Made by a program: the position numbers and the translations under genes. A DNA stretch of 64,000 nucleotides, taken from contig DASYCE010000026.1 of NCBI GenBank assembly GCA_036500345.1, positions 157,782-221,781 on the forward strand, in the 5' to 3' direction. This stretch comes from Gemmatimonadales bacterium (lineage in GTDB: Bacteria > Gemmatimonadota > Gemmatimonadetes > Gemmatimonadales > GWC2-71-9). This document shows, piece after piece, positions 18,325-25,951 of this stretch (the first letter of the stretch is position 1; each line of letters starts with the position of its first letter). The notes under the pieces were generated by a model that ran no database searches, was not told where the DNA came from, and saw nothing but the letters and a program-made list of their open reading frames with translations.

Positions 18325-19238
18325 TGGTGGGGCGGTCCGGGCGGTGGTGGCGCCGCCGCGTGAACGGCCGCGGAATCATGCGCAGTGGCGGCGGGCGGCG
18401 GCGGAGCGGGCGCAGGTTTGGGGAGGTAGATCGAATCGTGCGGCGAGATCAGGACAATCACGTCGCTGGCGTCACCGGGATTGGCGAACGGCATGATCCG
18501 ATAGACGGCGTCGTACCCGTTTTCGTCCCGGCGCCCCGACGTGACTCTTCCGATCGGAATGCCGTGCGGATACGTGCCACCGGCGCCCGCGGTCAGCACG
18601 ATCGTGCCGGGCTTGATGGTATCTCGAATGGCCACGCCGTGCAGCTCGAGCACCGTTCCGTTGCCACCCGCAAGCGGCGCCGGCCGGACGAAGCCCATCA
18701 CCTTGCCGTCTTCCGTGACCGCCGACACCGCGAAATCGGGATGCGCCCAGGTCATCGCCGAACTCGAATGCGGACCGGCGTTGATCACGGCGCCAAGAAG
18801 GCCGTATGCCGACACGACCGGATTGAAGTTGGCAACGCCATTCAACGTGCCCACGTCGAGCAACAACATGTGCGAATCGGTGATGGTCGGCTGGTGCAGC
18901 ACGGTGGCTGGAACAACCGCCTGGATCATCCGGGCCCGGACGCCGAGGAGTGCGCGAAGATTGGCGTTCTCGCGATCGGTCGCCGCGTGCTGCTGCACCC
19001 GGATGGCGAGGAGATCGCGGTCGCGGCGAATCGCCGTGAGATCGAAGCGTGCGGCGCGATCCTGCGCGGCGCGGTCCTGGAGTGCCACGATCGGGCGGAG
19101 GACGCTCTTGCGGATGGTCCCGGCAAGTCGCAACGACCACGGGCGCGGGAGGGCGAGGGCGAGAATGGCGACCGCGGTGCATGCCGCGAAGAGAACGATG
19201 TCGGTGCGAGCGGAGTCGCCCCTCTCCGACCCGCGCAT
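18321..19238 (-). CDS. mreC: Rod shape-determining protein MreC
   Basis: A 305-residue protein with one N-terminal membrane helix (VLFAACTAVAILALAL), a coiled-coil segment rich in Arg and Asp (about residues 55-95), and the two beta-barrel domains of MreC beginning near VVPATVLHQPTITDSH. The C-terminal 30 or so residues are Ala/Pro-rich (PAPAPPPPAATAH), an extension not needed for the fold. It links MreB to PBP2 in the periplasm. It starts two bases after the mreB stop. Confidence 0.94.
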   Translation of the reverse strand: MRGSERGDSARTDIVLFAACTAVAILALALPRPWSLRLAGTIRKSVLRPIVALQDRAAQDRAARFDLTAIRRDRDLLAIRVQQHAATDRENANLRALLGVRARMIQAVVPATVLHQPTITDSHMLLLDVGTLNGVANFNPVVSAYGLLGAVINAGPHSSSAMTWAHPDFAVSAVTEDGKVMGFVRPAPLAGGNGTVLELHGVAIRDTIKPGTIVLTAGAGGTYPHGIPIGRVTSGRRDENGYDAVYRIMPFANPGDASDVIVLISPHDSIYLPKPAPAPPPPAATAHDSAAVHAAAPPPPGPPHQ

Positions 19239-19240
19239 CG

Positions 19241-20272
19241 TCAGGTGGTCAGCACGCTGCGGTATTTCTCGAAGTCGTCGAGAATACGTCCGGTCCCGCG
19301 AACCACGCAGGTGAGCGGATCGTCGTCCACGTGAATCGGCAACCCGGTTTCGTGCGACAGGAGCTGGTCGAGGCCGCGGATCAGCGCGCCGCCGCCGGTC
19401 ATCACGATCCCGCGATCAACGATATCGGCTGCAAGCTCGGGAGGCGTGATTTCGAGGGCGCGCCGCACGGCGTCGACCACTGCCGCGATCGGCTCCTGCA
19501 CCGCTTCGCGGATCTCCACGGAATGCACCCGCACCGTCTTCGGAATCCCCGAGACCAGATCGCGCCCCTTCACTTCCATGTCGCGCTCTTCAGCCGCCGC
19601 GTACGCTGATCCGATCTTGATCTTGATCGCCTCGGCCGTCGGTTCGCCGACGAGGAGATTGTAGTTCTTGCGCATGAAGAGCACGATCGCCTGGTCGAGC
19701 TCGTCGCCGCCGATGCGGATCGATGTATCGGAGACGATCCCTGACAGCGCGATCACCGCGATTTCCGTGGTGCCGCCGCCGATGTCGATCACCATGTTGC
19801 CGGTGGGTGTTTCGACCGGCAACCCGACACCGATCGCCGCAGCCATCGGTTCGGCAACCATCAGGACCTGTTTCGCACCGGCCGTTTCCGCCGAATCGCG
19901 CACCGCGCGGCGTTCGACTTCGGTGATCCCCGATGGGACGGCGACAATCACTTTCGGCTTGACGCGGAAGAAATGTTTGTCGATGATCGTCTTCAGGAAG
20001 TAACGCAACATTTTTTCGGTGACATCGAAGTCGGCGATCACGCCGTCCTTGAGTGGACGGACTGCGGTGATCCCCTCGGGAGTTCTCCCGAGCATCCGCT
20101 TCGCCTCGAGACCGATCCCCTTGATCCGGCCCGTCGCCTTTTCGATTGCGACGACCGATGGCTCGTTGAGGACGATCCCTTCGCCTTTGACATATATGAG
20201 CGTGTTCGCGGTGCCGAGATCGACCGCGATTTCGTTGGCAGGGAGGAAGGTACCGAACTTGAACAAGTTCAT
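19241..20272 (-). CDS. mreB: Rod shape-determining protein MreB (bacterial actin)
   Basis: A 343-residue actin-fold ATPase. The phosphate 1 loop is in DLGTANTLIY, phosphate 2 in VIDIGGGTTEIAVIAL, and the adenosine loop in IVMTGGGALIRGL. The N-terminus MNLFKFG resembles the amphipathic membrane-binding helix of MreB. The ATG at 20272 is preferred; a start at 20329 adds 19 residues without family support. First gene of the elongasome operon. Two palindromic sites lie 93-133 bases upstream. Confidence 0.97.
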   Translation of the reverse strand: MNLFKFGTFLPANEIAVDLGTANTLIYVKGEGIVLNEPSVVAIEKATGRIKGIGLEAKRMLGRTPEGITAVRPLKDGVIADFDVTEKMLRYFLKTIIDKHFFRVKPKVIVAVPSGITEVERRAVRDSAETAGAKQVLMVAEPMAAAIGVGLPVETPTGNMVIDIGGGTTEIAVIALSGIVSDTSIRIGGDELDQAIVLFMRKNYNLLVGEPTAEAIKIKIGSAYAAAEERDMEVKGRDLVSGIPKTVRVHSVEIREAVQEPIAAVVDAVRRALEITPPELAADIVDRGIVMTGGGALIRGLDQLLSHETGLPIHVDDDPLTCVVRGTGRILDDFEKYRSVLTT

Positions 20273-20364
20273 GTGAGGCGTCCGCGAGGAGTCAATTGCG
20301 AAGCTAAAGGTGGGGTCGAAGGGTAGCAAGGCAACGCATTGTGGTGCGCGAGGTTGGGCGACGT

Positions 20365-20382
20365 TGTGAGCGTTCGCTCACA
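20365..20382. promoter_or_regulatory. Palindromic operator 1 between mreB and the M14 peptidase
   Basis: TGTGAGCGTTCGCTCACA has perfect eight-base arms around TT. The form TGAGCG-NN-CGCTCA resembles TetR-family operators. It shares the core GAGCNNNNGCTC with the second site; the two centres are exactly 24 bases apart. No regulator gene adjoins it. Confidence 0.65.
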
Positions 20383-20389
20383 TACCTCC

Positions 20390-20405
20390 ATGAGCAGATG
20401 CTCAT
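20390..20405. promoter_or_regulatory. Palindromic operator 2 between mreB and the M14 peptidase
   Basis: ATGAGCAGATGCTCAT has perfect seven-base arms around GA. Together with operator 1 it forms a tandem pair in a 251-base divergent intergenic region. It could govern either the mreB operon or the peptidase. Confidence 0.6.
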
Positions 20406-20484
20406 CTAAACAGGATTCCCGTGATGTCGAACCGATCCACCTGATTCTATCCCCGCGTCGGCCTGTCGCGAGCGTTCGGACTGA

Positions 20485-20490
20485 TATATT
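20485..20490 (+). promoter_or_regulatory. Putative -10 box for the M14 peptidase gene
   Basis: TATATT stands out in GC-rich DNA 34 bases before the likely GTG start. A matching -35 box is weak (CTGTCG at 20463-20468), so an activator may be needed. Confidence 0.4.
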
Positions 20491-20523
20491 CCCTCCGATT
20501 ACTCCCAACCTGGATTGCTGACT

Positions 20524-23500
20524 GTGAACGCTGTCGCGTCAATGCTCTGGCGTGCCCGGAGCGCCGTTGTCGTGGTCGTCCTGGGCCTCCTGACTGCATT
20601 CCCTGCCCACCTCGTGGCCCAGCAGATGGCCACCGAAACCCGCGATTCTCACCAGGCGCAGGACGCCGAGTTCGCGGCGAAGTATCGGGAGTGGACTGGG
20701 GATGCGAAGTACGGGTCGCCGCTCGTGGACCATCTCCCCACGGTCAAGGGAATCCCCTCCCCGCGAGACGTCCTGGGCTATGACGTCGGGGCACCGAAGA
20801 AGCTCACCTATTACGCCGATATGCTGAAGTACTACCGGGCGCTCGCCAAGGCGACGCCGCGGGTCAAGGTCGAGACGATCGGCACCTCAGATGAAGGGCG
20901 CGAGCTCGTGGTCATCTGGGTGTCGTCGGACGAGAACATGAAGCACCTGCAACAGAACCGCACCAACCTCGGCAAGCTCGCTGATCCGCGCGGACTGACC
21001 GATGAACAGATCCAGCAGTTGATCGCCGGGACCAAGCCGCAATACCACCTCTTCGGCGGCCTCCACAGCGGCGAAACCGGCCCGTCGGAGATGCTGATGG
21101 AGCTCGTCTACCGCCTCGCGACCGAGACGTCGCCGCTGATCACCCAGATCCGCAACAACGTGTATGTGTCGGTTACGCCGGCCGCGGATGCCGACGGCCG
21201 CGACCGCAACGTCGACTGGTTCTACCACGGGCTCGATGTGACGGCGCAGATGGCTGCCGACAGCGCGGCGCGAGCGGGCCGTGCTGCGAACGCGCCGGGC
21301 GACAGCGCTCAACGCGGTGGCCGCGGCGGCGGCGCCGGCGGAAGAGGTGGAGCACCAGGCGGTGGCCGCGGTGGCGGCGCCGGCGCACTCCCCTACTGGG
21401 GGAAGTACGTCTTCCACGACAACAACCGGGATATCAACCTGTCGCTGATCCAGATGCGCGACATCGCCGACTGGTACTTCACTGCGCATCCGCCGATCAT
21501 GCACGACCTGCATGAATCCGAATCGCTGATGTACGACTACAGCGGCGGTCCGCCGCAGAATCCCAACCTCGATCCGATTCTCTTCTCCGAGTTGCCGTGG
21601 TACGCCAACTTCGAGATGGCACAGATGACCAAATGGGGGATGCCCGGCGTCTACGACTTCGCCTTCATGGACGGCTGGTCGCCAGGGTATCTCGGCTCGA
21701 TCGCGTACAACCACAATGGCATGATGAAGATGTACGAAACGCAGTCGGGACGGGACGTCGAGCGTCCCGCCGCGCGGCGGGACAGCACGACGACGGTCGC
21801 TCGCAGCGACAGTAGTGTTCGCCGGGACAGTGCAGCGGCGGGAGCGGCAGGCGGCAGAGGTGAACGCGGAGGACGCGGAGGACGCGGAGGCACGCCCACA
21901 ACCGGAGCCTCGGCCAACGGCCTCGAAGAAACCAACATCGCGACGCCGGCCGGTCGCGGCGTGGCGGGCGGTGGGCGTGGTGGTCCAGCCGCTGGCACAG
22001 GTGGAACGTTCGGCGGTCGGGAATCCGCGCCGCCGAGTGGGAAGGGCGGCTCACAGGATCGCGAGTGGTATCGCGGGCTCCCGATTCCACCCGACGCAAT
22101 CGCCAACTTCAGCCGCCGCGACAACACCAACTACATGGAAACCGGAGTCCTGTCTGCGCTCCAGCTGACCGCAGCGTTCCCGAACGTCGTGGTGCAGAAC
22201 TTCTACATCAAGTCGAAGAATTCGATCGACGACTGGCGCACGCACGGCCCGGCGGCGTATGTCATTCCCGCTCGCCCAGACATGACGCGCGCCGCGCAGC
22301 TGGTGAACGTGCTGCGCATCCAGGGCGTTGAGGTCGGCGTGGCAACCGAGCCGGTGAAGGTTGGCGACTCCACGTATGCCGCCGGATCGTACGTCATCAA
22401 GCGGAACCAGCCGTACGGGCGGCTCGTCAAGAATCTCCTGGAAAAGCAGGTCTTCCCCGATCCGAGACTCACCACGTACGACGACAGCGGCTGGTCGATG
22501 GGACTGGAGATGCTGGTCGACGTCGTGCCCGTGGCCGATTCGTCGATTCTCGGGGCTCCCGTCACGCCGGTCACGTGGGCCAAGGTCACCGGGACGGTGC
22601 GCGGCAACGGCACGGTGGCGATTGCGGTCGCTGACTACGGATCGAACAACATGATCGCGTTGCGGTACCGGCTGAAGAACGTTCCGATGAAGATCGCCGA
22701 GGAGTCGTTCAGCGTGAACAACGTCACGATGCCGGCCGGGTCCTTCGTCATTGCCGATGCGACCGATGCCGCTGCGATCCGCGCCGCCATCGACTCCCTC
22801 GGCCTCACCGCGGCCAACCTCGATGCGATGCCAACGGTGCCGATGCATGACGCCAACGTGCCGCGCGTCGCGATCTACTCCCAGTGGAACAGCACCCAGG
22901 ATCTCGGCTGGTATCGCCTGACGTTCGACAACTATCACATTCCGTACGACCTGATCTTCAAGGAGCGGGTGGCGAAAGGCGACCTCAAGAAGGACTACGA
23001 TGTCATCGTGATGGCCGACCAGAACATCAACAAGCAAGCGGTAATGCAGAAGGCCGCCGCGCGCCCGCAACCTTACGAGAAAAGCGACAAGTATCAGTTC
23101 CTCGGGATGTACGGGTCGACACATGACATGAGTGGCGGATTCGGCCAGCCGGGCGTCGATGCCTTCCAGCAGTTCCTCGATCAGGGAGGGACGCTGGTCG
23201 CGATCGGCCAGGCGGTGCACTTTCCGATCGACTTCGGGTGGGCGCGGACCACCGACACCAGCAATGTCCCGGGGCTCACGTCACAGAATCCGATCGTCAC
23301 GGGCGAGATCGTCAATCACAAGTCGCCGATCTTCTACGGCTACGACAAGACCATGATCCCGATCAAGTACGTTGGGGGACCATCCTTGCGGGTCGGCACG
23401 GCAGACGAAGGCAACGTGCTGGCGCGCTACGAGGGCGGCGACGCGTCCGTGTTGTCGGGATTGATGGTCGGCGCCGATGCGCTCAAGGGGCGGGCATTTG

Positions 23501-23655
23501 CGGTCGACGTCCCCGGGGCGTACAACGGCCACGGCCGCGTGGTGCTCTTCACCAACAACCCGATCTATCGCTGGCAGAACCACGGCGAATTCAACATGGT
23601 CTTCAACGCCGTGATGAACTGGGATGACGAGGTCGCGGCCAAGCCAGTGCCGTAG
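20524..23655 (+). CDS. Large secreted M14-type zinc carboxypeptidase
   Basis: About 1043 residues. The signal peptide (RSAVVVVVLGLLTAFPAHLVAQ) is followed by an M14 domain with zinc ligands in GLHSGETG (His181 and Glu184) and a third His near IMHDLHES (about 326-330). The segment NRDINLS precedes the third ligand, and MYETQSG may carry the catalytic Glu. Two low-complexity Gly/Arg-rich inserts (about 244-288 and 412-512, repeats of GGRGG) interrupt the catalytic domain. The C-terminal 250 residues (DVIVMADQN onward) resemble a glutamine-amidotransferase-like fold, often seen in this subfamily. Starts: GTG 20524 is preferred; ATG 20542 and TTG 20515 are possible. Probably a periplasmic or extracellular peptidase; the substrate is unknown. 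Confidence 0.88.
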   Translation: MNAVASMLWRARSAVVVVVLGLLTAFPAHLVAQQMATETRDSHQAQDAEFAAKYREWTGDAKYGSPLVDHLPTVKGIPSPRDVLGYDVGAPKKLTYYADMLKYYRALAKATPRVKVETIGTSDEGRELVVIWVSSDENMKHLQQNRTNLGKLADPRGLTDEQIQQLIAGTKPQYHLFGGLHSGETGPSEMLMELVYRLATETSPLITQIRNNVYVSVTPAADADGRDRNVDWFYHGLDVTAQMAADSAARAGRAANAPGDSAQRGGRGGGAGGRGGAPGGGRGGGAGALPYWGKYVFHDNNRDINLSLIQMRDIADWYFTAHPPIMHDLHESESLMYDYSGGPPQNPNLDPILFSELPWYANFEMAQMTKWGMPGVYDFAFMDGWSPGYLGSIAYNHNGMMKMYETQSGRDVERPAARRDSTTTVARSDSSVRRDSAAAGAAGGRGERGGRGGRGGTPTTGASANGLEETNIATPAGRGVAGGGRGGPAAGTGGTFGGRESAPPSGKGGSQDREWYRGLPIPPDAIANFSRRDNTNYMETGVLSALQLTAAFPNVVVQNFYIKSKNSIDDWRTHGPAAYVIPARPDMTRAAQLVNVLRIQGVEVGVATEPVKVGDSTYAAGSYVIKRNQPYGRLVKNLLEKQVFPDPRLTTYDDSGWSMGLEMLVDVVPVADSSILGAPVTPVTWAKVTGTVRGNGTVAIAVADYGSNNMIALRYRLKNVPMKIAEESFSVNNVTMPAGSFVIADATDAAAIRAAIDSLGLTAANLDAMPTVPMHDANVPRVAIYSQWNSTQDLGWYRLTFDNYHIPYDLIFKERVAKGDLKKDYDVIVMADQNINKQAVMQKAAARPQPYEKSDKYQFLGMYGSTHDMSGGFGQPGVDAFQQFLDQGGTLVAIGQAVHFPIDFGWARTTDTSNVPGLTSQNPIVTGEIVNHKSPIFYGYDKTMIPIKYVGGPSLRVGTADEGNVLARYEGGDASVLSGLMVGADALKGRAFAVDVPGAYNGHGRVVLFTNNPIYRWQNHGEFNMVFNAVMNWDDEVAAKPVP

Positions 23656-23664
23656 CAGCCGGCC

Positions 23665-25287
23665 TCACTCGGTCAGGTACAGCCCTGTCGTCCGTACCTG
23701 ATCGAGCAGATCGGCACGATGCCGTGCCGCTTCCATCATTTCCGGCGGCGCGCCAAGGAGTTCGAGGAGGAGGAGTGCGCTCCGCGATTGCGCCGGGCCA
23801 GGTGTGAGTCGATGATGAAAGACCAGCTGTCCGTCGACGACTGCATCGGTGAAGTGGTACGGCAGGTAGAGACCCGCCAGGAGATCGACGAGCTCACCGT
23901 CGTGGGTTGCCGCAATCACGACGTGCGGCGAGGGTTGACCATCCCGAGAGCGCAGCAGCTCGCGGAGCACTCCTTCGGCCGCGGCAATCCGCTCATTGGT
24001 ATTGGTGCCGCGAAACACTTCATCAAGCAGAAACATCCGCGGCTCAAGTTCCCCGCTCTCCTTGATCATCGCCACCACACGTTCGGCCTGACTCAAGTAC
24101 GAGCTCTTTCCGGATTCCAGATCATCGTCCGAGCGCATCCCGCTGCAGACGATCGATGCCGGCCCGCGGTAGCCAGTCGCCGGCACTGTGTTGACGGTGC
24201 GAGCGAGCAGCACAACCGTGCCAAACGTTCGAAGCCAGGTCGATTTGCCGGACATGTTGGAGCCGGTGATCAGCACGCCGGCCGGCTGGCCGATCGTGAT
24301 CGAATTGCGAATGGCGTCGGGGAGAAGCGGATGCCAGGCGTCGGTCACGACGTAACCGGGCTCTGCCGTGATTGTCGGGCACGACCATTGTTCCGGTCGT
24401 GCGCGGAGTGAAGCGATGCTTTGCGCCACATCTGTGTCTCCGACAAACGCCAGCACCTCGAAGAGCGCATCGCGGTGATGGCGCAGTGCGCGCGAGACCC
24501 GCACCATCGCGTTGGCATCGAGGAGAAGGACGATGTTGAGGTATTCCCATAATCCATCGAGGAGCTCGTTCCCGGTCCCCTGGAGTCCCACAAGCAACAA
24601 CGGCGCGCGGAGTGGCAGCAGCACGCCGAGCGCTTGCGCGATCCGCTCACCTCGTCTTGGGGAGGCGAGGCCAGCTTGGCCGCTGAGCTCCCGGGCGACA
24701 TCGAGGATGCCGCCGAGCGCCCGGAGCGGCGCGATGACGTGTGCGGTCCGGGTGAACAGCCTGTGCCGAATCCAGATTCCCGCAAAGACAAGTGGCACGA
24801 GAACCAGGAACGCCCGCGGCCAGAACGGGACCATGACCGCAGAGCCGACCAGCGCGATGGATAGCACCGGCAGCCACGCCATCCAGCTCGGCGCAGGAAC
24901 AGCATCGGGGTCGGTCAGGTCCCAGAGATCGCTCCGATCGCCGAGGCGCATGAGGAGAAGCTGGAGCTTCTCGCGCTCCTCGGCCGACGTTGCGAAGTTA
25001 GCGATCGCACGTTCGAGTTCGTCGCGCTCGGCTGCATCCGGCAACGACCGCAATCGGGCATAGAGGGCTTGACGGCCGAGCGTGGTAAGTGAGTTGTCGA
25101 TAGCATCGAGTATTTCGTCGAGGAGGAGGTCGCGCGCGGTCTCCGCGGATATGCGGGCGCGGGCTGGATCGCGCCGACACGACATGGCGTGGAGCGCGTC
25201 GTCGCGGCGCCGAATCGTCGGAGGAGCACGGCGCACGCCCCATGCGGCCCGCAATTGCTGGAGCAGTCGACCGACGCGACGACTCAT
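23665..25287 (-). CDS. Membrane-associated MutS-family ATPase
   Basis: A 540-residue protein with the MutS C-terminal ATPase. Walker A is TGSNMSGKST (341-350), Walker B is FLLDEVFRGTNT (about 419-430), and the signature region is SYLSQAERV. The mismatch-recognition domains of MutS are absent. Instead the N-terminal third has a helical segment and two hydrophobic stretches (about 136-153 and 157-173) likely to span the membrane. This resembles the poorly studied MutS-related family found next to unrelated genes in several phyla, so a mismatch-repair role is doubtful. The ATG at 25287 overlaps the tag stop by four bases. The in-frame extension to 25683 runs inside tag and is rejected. Convergent with the M14 gene, nine bases apart. 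Confidence 0.85.
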   Translation of the reverse strand: MSRRVGRLLQQLRAAWGVRRAPPTIRRRDDALHAMSCRRDPARARISAETARDLLLDEILDAIDNSLTTLGRQALYARLRSLPDAAERDELERAIANFATSAEEREKLQLLLMRLGDRSDLWDLTDPDAVPAPSWMAWLPVLSIALVGSAVMVPFWPRAFLVLVPLVFAGIWIRHRLFTRTAHVIAPLRALGGILDVARELSGQAGLASPRRGERIAQALGVLLPLRAPLLLVGLQGTGNELLDGLWEYLNIVLLLDANAMVRVSRALRHHRDALFEVLAFVGDTDVAQSIASLRARPEQWSCPTITAEPGYVVTDAWHPLLPDAIRNSITIGQPAGVLITGSNMSGKSTWLRTFGTVVLLARTVNTVPATGYRGPASIVCSGMRSDDDLESGKSSYLSQAERVVAMIKESGELEPRMFLLDEVFRGTNTNERIAAAEGVLRELLRSRDGQPSPHVVIAATHDGELVDLLAGLYLPYHFTDAVVDGQLVFHHRLTPGPAQSRSALLLLELLGAPPEMMEAARHRADLLDQVRTTGLYLTE

Positions 25288-25883
25288 CGACTTGCGGCCC
25301 GCCCCCCCACACCCAGCTCCCGATACCTGAAACAGCTGACCAGGTGATCGTTGACCAGCCCTGTCGCCTGCATGAAGGCGTAGCAGATCGTCGTGCCGAC
25401 AAAACGGAATCCCCGCCGCTTGAGATCCTTGCTCATCGCATCCGATTGCGGGGTGCTCGCGGGGACGTCGCCGTGACCACGCCGCCGCTCCTGACGCGGC
25501 GCACCATCGACGAACTGCCAGATGTACCGGTCGAACGATGCGAACTCGCGCTGCACGACGAGGAAGGCACGGGCATTCGAGACGGTGCTTTCGATCTTGA
25601 GCCGGTTGCGGACGATCCCGGGATTCTGCATCAGCCGTTCGACTCTCGCCGGCGTGTAGCGGGCAACCTTCGCCACGTCCCACTCGCTGAACGCCTCACG
25701 GTAGTTGTCGCGCTTGGCGAGGATCGTTGACCAGCTCAGGCCGGCCTGTGCGCCCTCGAGGGTAAGAAACTCGAAGAACCGCGTGTCGTCATGCACGGGA
25801 ACGCCCCACTCCCGATCGTGGTACGCGATATCGAGTTCCTTGCGCGCCCAGGTGCAGCGCGGTGTGTCAGTCGGTCGCGGCAT
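25284..25883 (-). CDS. tag: DNA-3-methyladenine glycosylase I
   Basis: A 199-residue HhH-related glycosylase removing 3-methyladenine from DNA. The zinc-snap ligands are all present: Cys10 (RCTW), His22 (AYHDREWG), His180 and Cys184 (NDHLVSC). GLSWSTILAKRDNYREAF and the C-terminal GFRFVGTTICYAFMQATG are family signatures. AGGAGGA lies just before the ATG. It overlaps the MutS-like gene by four bases, so the two are probably made together. Confidence 0.96.
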   Translation of the reverse strand: MPRPTDTPRCTWARKELDIAYHDREWGVPVHDDTRFFEFLTLEGAQAGLSWSTILAKRDNYREAFSEWDVAKVARYTPARVERLMQNPGIVRNRLKIESTVSNARAFLVVQREFASFDRYIWQFVDGAPRQERRRGHGDVPASTPQSDAMSKDLKRRGFRFVGTTICYAFMQATGLVNDHLVSCFRYRELGVGGRAASR

Positions 25884-25897
25884 CGCTCCTCCTTAAA

Positions 25898-25934
25898 TGA
25901 ACGCGCGTGCCCACGGAATCCGCGGGCACGCGCG
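25898..25934 (-). terminator. Terminator after the LVIVD-repeat gene
   Basis: An eleven-base stem pairs 25902-25912 (CGCGCGTGCCC) with 25924-25934 (GGGCACGCGCG) and continues inward by three more pairs after one mismatch. Read leftward it is followed by TTCATTT. It separates the LVIVD gene from tag. Confidence 0.75.
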
Positions 25935-25951
25935 CTCACTATGGTAACCGA

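Noticed and set aside
20269..20508. A 79-codon minus-strand frame covering the operators upstream of mreB
   Set aside because: No coding character; the dyads and divergent promoters explain the conservation expected there.
25288..25683. N-terminal extension of the MutS-like protein
   Set aside because: It runs inside tag in another frame; the ATG at 25287 forms the usual ATGA overlap.
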